Shown in pieces: positions 15,837-23,971 of a stretch of 64,000 nt of DNA. The stretch's first letter is position 1, and each line of letters starts with the position of its first letter. The notes below the pieces were generated by a model. It searched no databases and was not told where the DNA came from. It saw nothing but the letters and a program-made list of their open reading frames with translations. A program made the position numbers and the translations under genes. The stretch spans positions 1-64,000 of the forward strand of contig NZ_JACIBK010000012.1 of NCBI RefSeq assembly GCF_014195325.1, given 5' to 3'. This DNA is from Rhizobium sp. BK650 (GTDB taxonomy: Bacteria > Pseudomonadota > Alphaproteobacteria > Rhizobiales > Rhizobiaceae).

Positions 15837-16058
15837 CTATGCGTCGGCCGCCGACCCAAGCCTCACGGCAATGCCCTTGTCCAAACGACGTAGAGAGATC
15901 GGACCGGCACTATCGGCGAGCAGCGCCATGACGGCGCTGATCCCATCGATTTTGGTGAATTCGGATTTGGTTCGGCGATTAGGAGTGCGGCGACGTGATT
16001 CAATGGAATCTGCGCATACGCCCACCGCTAATTGAAGCGGCCTATGTCGTGAACACAT
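15837..16058 (-). pseudogene. Possible C-terminal remnant of a phage terminase large subunit (weak)
   Basis: A short frame ends in KIDGISAVMALLADSA and about 25 more residues before the stop. K-I-D-G-x-x-A-x-x-M-A-L is characteristic of the end of terminase large subunits. Nothing upstream in the same frame resembles the ATPase or nuclease domains, so at most a fragment remains. The surrounding stretch 15743-16159 shows no other gene. Confidence 0.2.
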
Positions 16059-16159
16059 GAGGAATATCAGGCGATGAAACGGGCACTGGGAATCAGACCC
16101 GTAACAATGGCCGGACGAGGAGCAGAGCCGTCAGAGCAATTGCGAGTTGTGCGTAGCGA

Positions 16160-16606
16160 TCATTCGTCGGTTTCGAAGGCCGATAGCAGCGATATGAACC
16201 GCAGTCTCATCTTTTTTGGCAGGGCCGTGAAGGCATCGACAAGCCTCTGGCCTTCATCCGTTGCGACGAATTCCTCGCGCAGGATCGCCTTTCGATTTAG
16301 ATCCCCGTTCGCAGGCGACAAAGGATTCTGCAGGCCCTCGAAAAAGAACGCCATTGGGACGCTGAGAAGCAGCGCCATCTCGTAGAGGGTGGAGGCGCTC
16401 ACGCGATTATGTCCGCGCTCATATTTCTGAATTTGCTGGAACGAAACCCCGACAGCTGCGCCAAGCGCGGTCTGCGACATCTTCAGTTGCTGACGGCGCC
16501 TTTTGATACGCCTTCCGATCTCCACATCGACCACATGATAGGCTGTCTCATCTACCGCGGCGCGTTCATCCGCCGGAAAAGAGTTGGCAAAAACATTCTG
16601 TTGCAT
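16160..16606 (-). CDS. XRE-family regulator of the PraR/PhrR type
   Basis: A 148-aa protein. The HTH (IGRRIKRRRQQLKMSQTALG, then AAVGVSFQQIQKYERGHNRV) is nearly the consensus of the rhizobial PraR/PhrR group, where F-Q-Q-I-Q-K-Y-E-x-G-x-N-R-V is diagnostic. SASTLYEMALLLSVPMAFFF follows. The C-terminal part (VDAFTALPKKMRLRFISLL) is the usual dimerisation tail. GGAG lies eight bases before the ATG. In Rhizobium leguminosarum, PraR represses quorum-sensing genes and is relieved by CinS. Here it lies near an AHL synthase and a small protein, on the same strand. The 16607-16902 gap between them shows no gene. Confidence 0.8.
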   Translation of the reverse strand: MQQNVFANSFPADERAAVDETAYHVVDVEIGRRIKRRRQQLKMSQTALGAAVGVSFQQIQKYERGHNRVSASTLYEMALLLSVPMAFFFEGLQNPLSPANGDLNRKAILREEFVATDEGQRLVDAFTALPKKMRLRFISLLSAFETDE

Positions 16607-16902
16607 TTACGGCGCTCCACGCTGGCCAGCCGATCTGGCAAATGAAACGCCGGGGAGTTGGAAATGCCGTTGGATGCGGCCCCCATGGACTTTAGCGCGA
16701 ACGCCTCTTGTATACTCCACAGGCTCCCCGACCATTCAAGGTCGCGAAGAAGTCGCTTAGTGCGTACAACAAACCAAATGGGGTTTCCACGCCCCAAGGC
16801 GAGAGGATCGCCTGAGTTGTACTCTATCAACCCGATTCACGTTTGCAAAGAACCTTAAGGCCTAGCCTTAACATGAAGCACAGATCCGACGCCCCTTGCG
16901 AT

Positions 16903-17100
16903 CTAAAGGTCGGCGCGATCTGTCTCGAGCACAATCATGCGCAGCAGGTAGCGCACGAAGTTCAAGTCGTCGCTCGGCGGATAACGGCGACATATTTCCT
17001 CTACCGCCTTCAGCAGTTGCGCGGTTTCCTTGTGCACCGTCGCTAATATGAAACGGCGCGCACTGTCGGCATCCATTGCCGACTTGCCACGACGAGCCAC
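16903..17100 (-). CDS. Small protein co-transcribed with the AHL synthase (CinS-like by position)
   Basis: A 65-aa helical protein starting at GTG (17100): VARRGKSAMDADSARRFILA, then KETAQLLKAVEEICRRYPPS. TGAGGA lies nine bases upstream. The start is 12 bases after the synthase stop, so one message is likely. In R. leguminosarum the gene after cinI is cinS, a small anti-repressor that binds PraR. Sequence identity to CinS could not be checked; the assignment rests on size, order and a nearby PraR-like gene. An ATG at 17076 is an alternative start. Confidence 0.5.
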   Translation of the reverse strand: MARRGKSAMDADSARRFILATVHKETAQLLKAVEEICRRYPPSDDLNFVRYLLRMIVLETDRADL

Positions 17101-17112
17101 TGGTGCAATTCC

Positions 17113-17742
17113 TCACGCAGCCGCCAACGAGGAGTCGCGATCGCTCGCGACGCTGCCCCTCCAGCTAAGAATCGATTCCGAAATGCGATATTTGTCGCGG
17201 TGCAATTGCAGTAGGTCACGTGACAAGCGTGCAGCCGCGAGCTCAATCGGCACGCCATTTTCTTCGGCAACAGGTTCTACTAGGTCGAACTGGTAACCTC
17301 TGCGACGCATCATTCCGATGACGCGAGGGTAAGTCAGAAAAATAACACCGCGTGCGCCGAGTGCGAGCAGGCATTCCAGGACACCGGTCATAAGCAAGTT
17401 CGAAGCGGCGATGCCGTTGATGACTGGCGCGTTGCTGGCTGTTGCGCATCTGGTCCATTCAAAAGGGTAGTTTTCGACTGGCAGAGTGGCTGAGAGGCGC
17501 GGATAAAATTTAGCGGCGAGGCATGGGCGCGATGTCGGTAGAAGACGAGAATAGGCGGCAATTTCGTTCTCATGTTCAAGGATAAGATGGATTGCTGCAG
17601 CACCATCGAACTGGTCGCGCTCGTAGCGGTCGGCTCTTTTCACAGCTTCCCATTCGAGTTGCTCAACGAAGCGCGTGTAGCGAAATGACCAAACCCGTTC
17701 CATCAATGCTGGGTCGTCGGACTCGCGGATCACTTGTAACAT
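17113..17742 (-). CDS. N-acyl-homoserine lactone synthase (LuxI family)
   Basis: A 209-aa autoinducer synthase. All the invariant residues can be placed: Arg and Phe in VWSFRYTRFVEQLEW with Trp at the end, the two Asp of YERDQFDGAA, Arg in AYSRLLPTSRP, and Glu and Arg in FEWTRCATAS. The enzyme joins an acyl-ACP side chain to the homoserine part of SAM. The ATG at 17742 has GGAG eight bases upstream; a longer TTG start at 17778 is less likely. It follows luxR (77 bases between stop and start). A lux-box-like palindrome lies in that gap. The acyl chain cannot be predicted. Confidence 0.9.
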   Translation of the reverse strand: MLQVIRESDDPALMERVWSFRYTRFVEQLEWEAVKRADRYERDQFDGAAAIHLILEHENEIAAYSRLLPTSRPCLAAKFYPRLSATLPVENYPFEWTRCATASNAPVINGIAASNLLMTGVLECLLALGARGVIFLTYPRVIGMMRRRGYQFDLVEPVAEENGVPIELAAARLSRDLLQLHRDKYRISESILSWRGSVASDRDSSLAAA

Positions 17743-17787
17743 AATTCTCACTCCCGGCTGTATGCCTGAATTATGCAACCAAAGATA

Positions 17788-17803
17788 ACGGAATACTATC
17801 CGT
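17788..17803. promoter_or_regulatory. Candidate lux box ACGGA-N6-TCCGT upstream of the AHL synthase
   Basis: A 16-bp palindrome with perfect 5-bp arms, about 46-61 bases upstream of the synthase ATG and just after the luxR stop. This is the expected place for a LuxR-type activator site that drives positive feedback on the synthase. Confidence 0.5.
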
Positions 17804-17818
17804 AAATTGCCGTGGTTT

Positions 17819-18547
17819 TCAGCGCTGCAGGCCGCGGCGAAACGCTTCAGCGATCATTTGGGCCCTGTTTGAAGCGGATAGCTTCCGCTGCAGGCGCAGA
17901 ATATGGTCTTGGACCGTGCGCGGCGAGCGTCCCGTTATGCGTCCAATCTCGCGATCGGTCTTGCCGGCTACGCACCATGTCAAACATTCACTTTCTGCCC
18001 TGGTGATGTGTGGCAAAAGGTCGGACGGGTGCCCGATCCTTTCCAATTCATGCAGCCGGCTGTAGGCACTCGCCGCAACCATCTGCAAGAGCTTTACTTC
18101 CTGTCCTGTCAGCGCGTTTCGCCTACCGGCCACGGAAAAAATTCCTCCGTCGCCCGTTGTCGAATGCAGGGGAATGGTCAGACCGTCGACCAGGCCGAAA
18201 TCACGAGCTTCGTTCATTATTCTTCTGGCTTTTGTCGGCAGAGTTCGTCGGTCCAGCGCCTTCGACCAGATCACCGACCGACCGGTTTGCCGAACCAGAA
18301 TGGCGACCGGATCGGCATTGAAATAGTTCAGTTTCAGATAGCGTTCAAACCAACCTTCCGGCCATTTCTGCCACAAGAAAAAATTATCGATCCGCTCATG
18401 GGGTAAAGGCATCGACACCATCGCCGCATAATCGATCCCAAGGGATGATGTGACCTGCTCGATGCACTGGATAAGTTCGGAGCGAGTTCTGACCTCCTCA
18501 CAGGTCGCAAAAAACTCGCTCAAAATCTTTATGTGAAACAAATCCAC
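17819..18547 (-). CDS. LuxR-family autoinducer-binding transcriptional regulator
   Basis: A 242-aa regulator. The N-terminal ligand domain has GWFERYLKLNYFNADPVAIL and GRSVIWSKAL, which place the Tyr, Asp, Pro and Trp that bind AHL in TraR. A Gly of the conserved set lies in DFGLVDGLTIPLHS. The C-terminal GerE-type HTH is RAESECLTWCVAGKTDREIG then RITGRSPRTVQDHILRLQRK. The start is GTG with AGAGGG about eight bases upstream; no ATG fits. It is upstream of the synthase gene on the same strand, so it is the likely cognate receptor. Confidence 0.9.
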   Translation of the reverse strand: MDLFHIKILSEFFATCEEVRTRSELIQCIEQVTSSLGIDYAAMVSMPLPHERIDNFFLWQKWPEGWFERYLKLNYFNADPVAILVRQTGRSVIWSKALDRRTLPTKARRIMNEARDFGLVDGLTIPLHSTTGDGGIFSVAGRRNALTGQEVKLLQMVAASAYSRLHELERIGHPSDLLPHITRAESECLTWCVAGKTDREIGRITGRSPRTVQDHILRLQRKLSASNRAQMIAEAFRRGLQR

Positions 18548-18617
18548 TGGCTATCCCTCTGAAGACCCTCTCTCTCGCCCAGGCGGCCCCTTTAGAATTA
18601 GTGATGCATTATATAAT

Positions 18618-18634
18618 TGCATTCGTTCAATGCA
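18618..18634. promoter_or_regulatory. Inverted repeat TGCATT-CGTTC-AATGCA upstream of luxR
   Basis: Perfect 6-bp arms with a 5-bp spacer, about 70 bases upstream of the luxR start. A further TGCAT lies 14 bases before it. The position fits an operator controlling luxR; the binding protein is unknown. Confidence 0.35.
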
Positions 18635-18791
18635 CTACCACAGTTTGTATTTATATCTTGTGCATGTAAAGTGTTAGCTGCCGGATTAGCCGCCACCCGC
18701 CAGTGACAATTCTTTTTCGTGTTGTACTCTCCGAGCGATGTACCGGAGTTTCGCACATCCCTAACGAGTACCATGCTAGCGTGGTGAAGGA

Positions 18792-18806
18792 ATCCACAAT
18801 ATGGAT
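18792..18806. promoter_or_regulatory. 15-bp palindrome ATCCACAATATGGAT, operator candidate for the C45 hydrolase gene
   Basis: Arms ATCCA/TGGAT with a 5-bp centre, ending 33 bases before the GTG start of the downstream gene. Its reverse complement matches the site at 26499-26513 at 14 of 15 positions. Both sites lie in promoters of the same catabolic island. Confidence 0.55.
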
Positions 18807-18839
18807 AGTCGAGGTTTTAACGGTCGATAGGTCCATTGC

Positions 18840-19868
18840 GTGCTCCCCCAAACGCCATTCCTCAGGCTGAACGGCTCGCCATCTGAACGAGGCCGCCAAC
18901 AAGGCTCCCTTCTCTTGCAATTGATTCTTGAAAGCTTTGGAAAGCTGCGGAAATCGACGACAAGGGAACAATGGGATCGCGCCAAGAGCTTGGGGGCAAA
19001 ATCCTTGGCGCGCCTTCGGACCATTGCCCCTGACCTGACGGCAGAGCTGAACGGTCTTGCCGAGTCAACGTGCTTGGACATCCTCGACGTGTACCTCCTC
19101 TCCTGCTTTGAATATTTCGGCGAACCGCGAACGGGCTGTACCTCCGTCGGTTTGAGAACAAGCGAGGGAACGTTCGTCGCTCAAAACTGGGATGCGCCGG
19201 CGCGCAGCTGTGATCAGTTGGTCACGCTCCTTCATGAGGATCCGAACCGTCCCTTCGTCACGATAGCCTCGGCGGGGTCGCTCGGCTGGGTCGGCATGAA
19301 TGCTGCGGGGTTTGCCTTCGTCAACAATGATCTTATCGTGGACAAAAGTCGGGATGGGATGCCGAGTCTGGTGATCCGGCGTTTGATGCTTGCAACAGGA
19401 TCGGTGCCTGAGGCGCTCGCAGTTCTGAAGAAGAGCGATCATCTATCCGGGCGCTGTTTTGTTCTTGGCGACGCGACAGGTCGCCTGTCGATGGCGGAAA
19501 TATCGCCCGCTGCCGGAGTAGCCGATGCAGCTTACGAGGTTATTCGACATACCAATCATCCGCTCTTGCCAGAGATAGCCTTATGGGAGGACACCGAAGC
19601 TGTCGCGCAGCTCTACCCCTCGAGCCGCGAACGGCTCCGAGCAGCAAACCATCTGCCGCTTCAGACCCCCCGAGATATTCAGGCGCTTCTCCGGGACCGG
19701 GCAGGCGCCCCGGACGCCATATGCAAGTCCATCTCACAACGCGAACATACCGAGACCGTCCTTTCCGTCATCTTCGACTGCCGTCGACGCGAGATGATGA
19801 TAGCGCTCGGGCAGCCGGACAGAGTGCCTTACCGGCACTTCAAGCTCGATTTTCGTGCGATGGCTTAG
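18840..19868 (+). CDS. C45-family Ntn-hydrolase (acyl-CoA:6-APA acyltransferase-like)
   Basis: A 342-aa protein of the peptidase C45 / penicillin acyltransferase family. The self-processing Gly-Cys bond is in RTGCTSVGLRTSEGTFVAQN with Cys100 as the new N-terminal nucleophile, followed by the family NWD. Later blocks are SAGSLGWVGMNAAGFAFVNN, NHPLLPEIALW and TETVLSVIFDCRRREMMIA. Family members hydrolyse or transfer N-acyl groups on amino-acid or beta-lactam nuclei. No signal peptide is seen. GTG is the only available start because a TAG lies four codons upstream in frame. It heads the island and shares an operator with the oxidase cluster, so it may release an amino acid from an N-acyl conjugate (inference). 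Confidence 0.8.
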   Translation: MLPQTPFLRLNGSPSERGRQQGSLLLQLILESFGKLRKSTTREQWDRAKSLGAKSLARLRTIAPDLTAELNGLAESTCLDILDVYLLSCFEYFGEPRTGCTSVGLRTSEGTFVAQNWDAPARSCDQLVTLLHEDPNRPFVTIASAGSLGWVGMNAAGFAFVNNDLIVDKSRDGMPSLVIRRLMLATGSVPEALAVLKKSDHLSGRCFVLGDATGRLSMAEISPAAGVADAAYEVIRHTNHPLLPEIALWEDTEAVAQLYPSSRERLRAANHLPLQTPRDIQALLRDRAGAPDAICKSISQREHTETVLSVIFDCRRREMMIALGQPDRVPYRHFKLDFRAMA

Positions 19869-21028
19869 GCTGCGTTTGCGACCTCCATGCCATGCATGCG
19901 GGCATAATTGGCAAAATGAGCGGCGAGCTCCTCGGCCCGCTCTTCACAATCCTCGGGCCCGTATGCTTCGCATTCATATCCAAGAACATCACGTAACACG
20001 TCGCTCGATCGGCTGGTAAAGCGGACCGTCCCGTCCTCATCGACGCTTTCAATGCCGTCGAACCGCTGACATTGCCTATTGATTTCTACAGCATCTTCGA
20101 TCGTCAATTTACTGGGCAGATCAACGAGAAGCCCTGCCGGCGAAACTCTGACAGGATAACCACCGACCAGTCCCAGCGGGCCCGGAGCGTGCACCACTTG
20201 GCCCGACCGGCTTGCAAGTGCAAGCAACATCGCAGTCGCAGATGACGCCGTCACCGACTGGCCGGCAAGTCCTTTGACCCGACGGAAACGCCCAGCGACG
20301 AGCGAGAAAAGAACCTCGTGGTCGATCTCGGACTTCGCCACTTCCAGCCCGTTAGCATAGATGGTCAGGTGGTAGGGCGCGCCGTCAGTACCCCCAGTGC
20401 TTGGCATTCGATAACTGAGGTAGTGTTGGGCAAAGAACCGAATCTCGATCGACGAAGGATCAAGCGAAAGCATGTGAGCGGCTGCGAGCCGGATCCCCGG
20501 GACCGCGTTGGCGATATTTCCGATGCCGACTGCGGGTGCCAAGCCCTCGGCCGCGAGCGCAGCGTTGACAACGTCGGGATACGAGGCGTTCACGACAGTC
20601 GTTCGACTGTTCGCCATTCGGACAGCTTTCATGAGGCGGCGTATGAGTACCTGATGCATCGGGGTCCAGATACCACCTCGGGCCTCATCAAGCTTTTTGA
20701 AGGCTTCTGTCGGCAATTTAGTGATGACCCACCAGCTATGTAAGGTCGTCGCGTTGAAGATGATATCCGGCCTTAGCCGATCGATCGTTGCCGCTGTCCT
20801 CTCGATGTCCATAAGGTCGATAGCTTCGATCTCAATCGGCTTGGATCGACCGAGGTTCATCGCGGTATACCGTGCCAGATTGACGCGATGCAGTGCTTTC
20901 TCCGGGTTTCGTACGCCGACGACCAGCGCAAGCGAAGCATCGCTTTGCAGCAGGAAATCAAGGACGTCGCCGCCGAGCACGCCTTGACCGAGGATCAATA
21001 TCTTCTGGGGATCCGCCTGTCTTGCCAT
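19865..21028 (-). CDS. NAD(P)-binding Rossmann-fold oxidoreductase, unknown substrate
   Basis: A 387-aa protein with an N-terminal dinucleotide fold: KILILGQGVLGGDVLDFLLQ (residues ~9-28), then ALVVGVRNPEKALHR and DIIFNATTLHSWW. The remainder resembles the saccharopine-dehydrogenase-like group only loosely (TVVNASYPDVVNAAL, VGIGNIANAVPGIRL, FFAQHYLSYRMPSTGGTDGA). GGAGG lies six bases before the chosen ATG at 21028. It converges with the C45 gene (4-bp overlap of ends) and diverges from the racemase gene. Reduction or dehydrogenation of an imine-type conjugate is possible, but no substrate motif is recognised. Confidence 0.65.
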   Translation of the reverse strand: MARQADPQKILILGQGVLGGDVLDFLLQSDASLALVVGVRNPEKALHRVNLARYTAMNLGRSKPIEIEAIDLMDIERTAATIDRLRPDIIFNATTLHSWWVITKLPTEAFKKLDEARGGIWTPMHQVLIRRLMKAVRMANSRTTVVNASYPDVVNAALAAEGLAPAVGIGNIANAVPGIRLAAAHMLSLDPSSIEIRFFAQHYLSYRMPSTGGTDGAPYHLTIYANGLEVAKSEIDHEVLFSLVAGRFRRVKGLAGQSVTASSATAMLLALASRSGQVVHAPGPLGLVGGYPVRVSPAGLLVDLPSKLTIEDAVEINRQCQRFDGIESVDEDGTVRFTSRSSDVLRDVLGYECEAYGPEDCEERAEELAAHFANYARMHGMEVANAA

Positions 21029-21048
21029 AGTCACTCCTCCATACAATT

Positions 21049-21065
21049 AAAGGGATATATCCTTT
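21049..21065. promoter_or_regulatory. Inverted repeat AAAGG-N7-CCTTT between divergent genes
   Basis: Perfect 5-bp arms in the 132-bp divergent region, followed by two direct ATTGCAT repeats (21069-21075 and 21082-21088, 13-bp period). This looks like regulator binding in the shared promoter of the Rossmann protein and the racemase operon. It does not match the 15-bp palindrome of the island. Confidence 0.35.
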
Positions 21066-21160
21066 GCTATTGCATCAATAGATTGCATAATGGGTCAGAC
21101 TGCGCTAGATTGCAACTAAAAATTAATTCTCTCGAAAACGCTCCTATAGGGGGTATAGAC

Positions 21161-22243
21161 ATGCGCCCTGACGACCCGGAAGTGATCATTGATCTGAATG
21201 CGATCCAGATGAATTTTGCGATTGCGAGCTCGATGGCCGGTCCGGATGTGGATATCGGTGCAGTGGTCAAGAGCGATGGCTACGGTCTTGGCCTCGAAAG
21301 CCTCATCGAGCCCTTGGTCACTGTCGGGTGTCGAAGCTTCTTCGTGGCGGATCTCTCCGAGGCCTATCGTGTACGCGAGCGCGCAAAGGGGGAGACCGTG
21401 GTCATATTGGCAGGAATGAAAGACGATCACGTCGAGCACTACCGCAAAAATCGGTTTGTCCCGGTCTGCAACACGCTGGCAGAAGCGCTCACCGCAGCGG
21501 AAGGGCGTTGTGATTACGCGCTTAATCTAGAGACCGGATTTTCTCGCTTTGGATTAGAGCCTTCCGATGTGCGAAGTTTCATCCATCGATCTCTTCCTCC
21601 GCCTGTATTGGCCATGAGTCATCTGGCATGCGCCGATGAGCCCGCCAATTCGCTCAATGAATTGCAGAAAAACAGGTTCATCTCGTTGTCCGAGCTGCTC
21701 GGGCCGACGCGGCGCAGTCTCGCAGCATCGGCAGGATTATTCCTCGGGCCGGCTTACCTTTTCGACCTCGTGCGTCTTGGATCGGCTCTCTATGGCCTGA
21801 ACACCGCAAACCTCACCCCCAATCCATTTAGGAATGTTCTTAAGCTGCGAGCTTGTCTCGTTGATGTCAGGCATGTTCACGTCGGCGGAACTGTGGGCTA
21901 TAAGAGCACCTTTCGCGCGAGCCGACCGACACGTCTTGGTATCCTCTCCATCGGCTACGCGCACGGTCTGGCTTGGTCGCTTTCAAACAGGATGACTGGA
22001 GAGATCGGTTCTCACCTCGCGCCGCTCGTGGGCCGCGTTTCCATGGAATATGTCGCCGTCGACCTGACGGATGTACCCGAACAACTTTGTCAGCCCGGAC
22101 AATGGGTCGAGCTGATTACGCACGATCGGCCTGTCGAAGATATGGCACATGCGGCCGCCACCGTTGCGCAGGAGGTGATGCTCCGGATCGGCGTAGCTTG
22201 CCGCCGTTCTTACGCAGCCATAGGCAGTGGACAGGATGCATGA
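21161..22243 (+). CDS. Alanine-racemase-family PLP enzyme
   Basis: A 360-aa fold-type III PLP enzyme. The PLP lysine is Lys37 in GAVVKSDGYGLG, where housekeeping alanine racemases have KANAYGHG. The catalytic Tyr lies in GGTVGYKSTFRA and the next block is LGILSIGYAHGL. GRVSMEYVAVDLTDVPE is the C-terminal domain signature. The variant PLP motif suggests a non-alanine substrate or a dedicated catabolic racemase. A GGGGG tract lies about eight bases before the ATG; the longer frame upstream has no support. Its stop overlaps the transporter start by ATGA, and the DMT and HAD genes follow, so it leads a three-gene operon. Confidence 0.85.
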   Translation: MRPDDPEVIIDLNAIQMNFAIASSMAGPDVDIGAVVKSDGYGLGLESLIEPLVTVGCRSFFVADLSEAYRVRERAKGETVVILAGMKDDHVEHYRKNRFVPVCNTLAEALTAAEGRCDYALNLETGFSRFGLEPSDVRSFIHRSLPPPVLAMSHLACADEPANSLNELQKNRFISLSELLGPTRRSLAASAGLFLGPAYLFDLVRLGSALYGLNTANLTPNPFRNVLKLRACLVDVRHVHVGGTVGYKSTFRASRPTRLGILSIGYAHGLAWSLSNRMTGEIGSHLAPLVGRVSMEYVAVDLTDVPEQLCQPGQWVELITHDRPVEDMAHAAATVAQEVMLRIGVACRRSYAAIGSGQDA

Positions 22244-23100
22244 GGCGCGAATTGCTAGCCAGGCTGTCCATCCTGCTCGCGGCCGGCTTCTTCAGCTCGG
22301 CTGGTTTTTTCGTGGGCTTTCTCGATATGAATGTGTGGGCGATCCTGTTCTGGCGCAGCTTGTTTGCGCTCGGTTTAACGTCGCTCTTCATCACGATGCA
22401 GCCCGCTCGGTTCACACTTCTGCACCTCGATTGGCCGGCCATTCTTGCGGCGGTCTCTTCGGCTGCCGCAACGATTGCCTTCATTCCGTCGCTGCGTTTG
22501 ACCTCAGTTGCAAACGTTGCTGTCATTCACGGTGCACTGCCGTTGATTACGGTCGTCCTGTCCGGATTGATCCGTGACGAACGAATATGTCGCCGGACGA
22601 TCAGCCTTTGCGTGTTGGTCGCTGTCGGCACGATCGTTATCTTCGCCGGCTCGACAACGTCAGGCACGCGACTCGCCGGAGACGGATTGGCGTTGATGAT
22701 GACAATCTTTATGGCGGTGATGACGATCGCCTTTAAGCGCTCGCACCTCATGTCGGTCCTTCCGATGGTGGCGCTTTCGAACGCAATTGCAATGATGGGG
22801 GGCGCGATCATGGCTCCAAGTCTTGCCCTTGACGGCAAACAGGCACTCATCGTTTCATGCTTTGCTCTCTTCCAAATCTCGTTTGGCCTGATCCTCTATG
22901 CCAGAGGTGCACGTCTGCTTCCTCCGCCTGAGACGGCGTTACTGTCGCTCTGTGAGATGCCTTTGTCGGCGTTGTGGGCCTGGCTCGCTTTTGATCAACG
23001 ACCAACCTTACAGACCATCCTCGGAGGGGGGATCGTCCTTGCGGCAGTGATCGCCCATCTGACGGTGCCAAAAGGCAGAATTGTGCCAACGGAGGAATGA
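22240..23100 (+). CDS. EamA/DMT-superfamily transporter
   Basis: A 286-aa protein with ten predicted membrane helices in two EamA repeats. Examples are LLARLSILLAAGFFSSAGFF, LPLITVVLSGLIRDERICRR, CVLVAVGTIVIFAGS, and a final TILGGGIVLAAVIAHLTV. Such carriers export amino acids or metabolites. The ATG overlaps the racemase stop (ATGA). It lies between racemase and phosphatase in one operon, so export or uptake of the pathway's substrate or by-product is likely but not defined. Confidence 0.8.
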   Translation: MRRELLARLSILLAAGFFSSAGFFVGFLDMNVWAILFWRSLFALGLTSLFITMQPARFTLLHLDWPAILAAVSSAAATIAFIPSLRLTSVANVAVIHGALPLITVVLSGLIRDERICRRTISLCVLVAVGTIVIFAGSTTSGTRLAGDGLALMMTIFMAVMTIAFKRSHLMSVLPMVALSNAIAMMGGAIMAPSLALDGKQALIVSCFALFQISFGLILYARGARLLPPPETALLSLCEMPLSALWAWLAFDQRPTLQTILGGGIVLAAVIAHLTVPKGRIVPTEE

Positions 23101-23101
23101 G

Positions 23102-23971
23102 ATGGCCGTCCCCACGGTGGAAATGATCCCAGTGTCGGATCTTGCGGCTTCCTACAGAGGCGTCGTTCTCGATGTTTTCGGGGTTATCCATGATGGAGTC
23201 TCGGCGTTCCCGGGGGTACGCGCAGCCCTTGGTCAACTTCAAAAGAGAGGCATTAAGACCTGCCTTCTATCGAATTCGCCCCGCCGAGCCGACGAGGTTG
23301 CTAAGCGCCTGGATGCGATGGGTATCGGACGCGATCTGTATCAGGGGCTGATCACGTCGGGCGAGCTGACTTATCAGGCGCTTAATGATTTCTTCGAATT
23401 TCCGGCAGGATCCAGTTATTTTCACATCGGACCGATGGAGTTGGCGGGCCTCACGTCGGGTCTTCCGATGAATGCGTCCAGAAGCCTGGATACGGCGGAT
23501 TTCGTCCTTGCCACCGGATGGCCCGAAGATGAAACACTAACAGGCAAGCTTCTTCCTGCCTGTCTTGCCCGCAGGCTGCCGATGATCTGCGCTAACCCCG
23601 ACTTGGAGGTTTTCATCGGCGACAAAAAGGTCATTTGTGCGGGTGCGCTGGCACGGGATTATGAAATGCTCGGAGGGCGCGTCATCTCTTATGGAAAGCC
23701 CTTTCAGGCCGCATATTTGAAGGCCTTAGGGGTTCTTTGCCTATCTCCGGAGCAGACTTTGGCGATCGGAGATAGTATCGCAACTGATATCGTCGGCGGT
23801 CAGCGAGCTGGCCTCGACACGGCACTTGTGCTGACCGGCGTCCACAAGAACTGCCTGACCCCTGCGGGTGGCGTGGACCATTTCATGCTCTTGGAGCTCT
23901 TCCGGCAGCACGATGTCGAACCCGATTTCGTCTTACCATCGCTAGGCTGGCCCTCACGAGCGCGGCGTTGA
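23102..23971 (+). CDS. HAD-superfamily class IIA hydrolase (TIGR01459-like)
   Basis: A 289-aa NagD-like phosphatase. Motif I is GVVLDVFGVIHDG (D-x-F-G-V-I, with the second Asp of D-x-D replaced by Phe as in this rhizobial subgroup). Motif II is CLLSNSPRRADEV. The substrate-cap region follows, and the C-terminal motifs are GKPFQAAYLKAL and LAIGDSIATDIVGGQRAGLD. A GGAGG eight bases before the ATG at 23102 overlaps the end of the transporter gene. The start is one base after the transporter stop, so co-expression is expected. The altered motif I raises the question of whether catalysis is retained; members of this subgroup are uncharacterised to my knowledge. Confidence 0.75.
   Translation: MAVPTVEMIPVSDLAASYRGVVLDVFGVIHDGVSAFPGVRAALGQLQKRGIKTCLLSNSPRRADEVAKRLDAMGIGRDLYQGLITSGELTYQALNDFFEFPAGSSYFHIGPMELAGLTSGLPMNASRSLDTADFVLATGWPEDETLTGKLLPACLARRLPMICANPDLEVFIGDKKVICAGALARDYEMLGGRVISYGKPFQAAYLKALGVLCLSPEQTLAIGDSIATDIVGGQRAGLDTALVLTGVHKNCLTPAGGVDHFMLLELFRQHDVEPDFVLPSLGWPSRARR

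Noticed and set aside
15837..16058. Intact phage gene next to the quorum module
   Set aside because: Only K-I-D-G-x-x-A-V-M-A-L resembles terminase. There is no upstream domain, so I list it only as a weak remnant.
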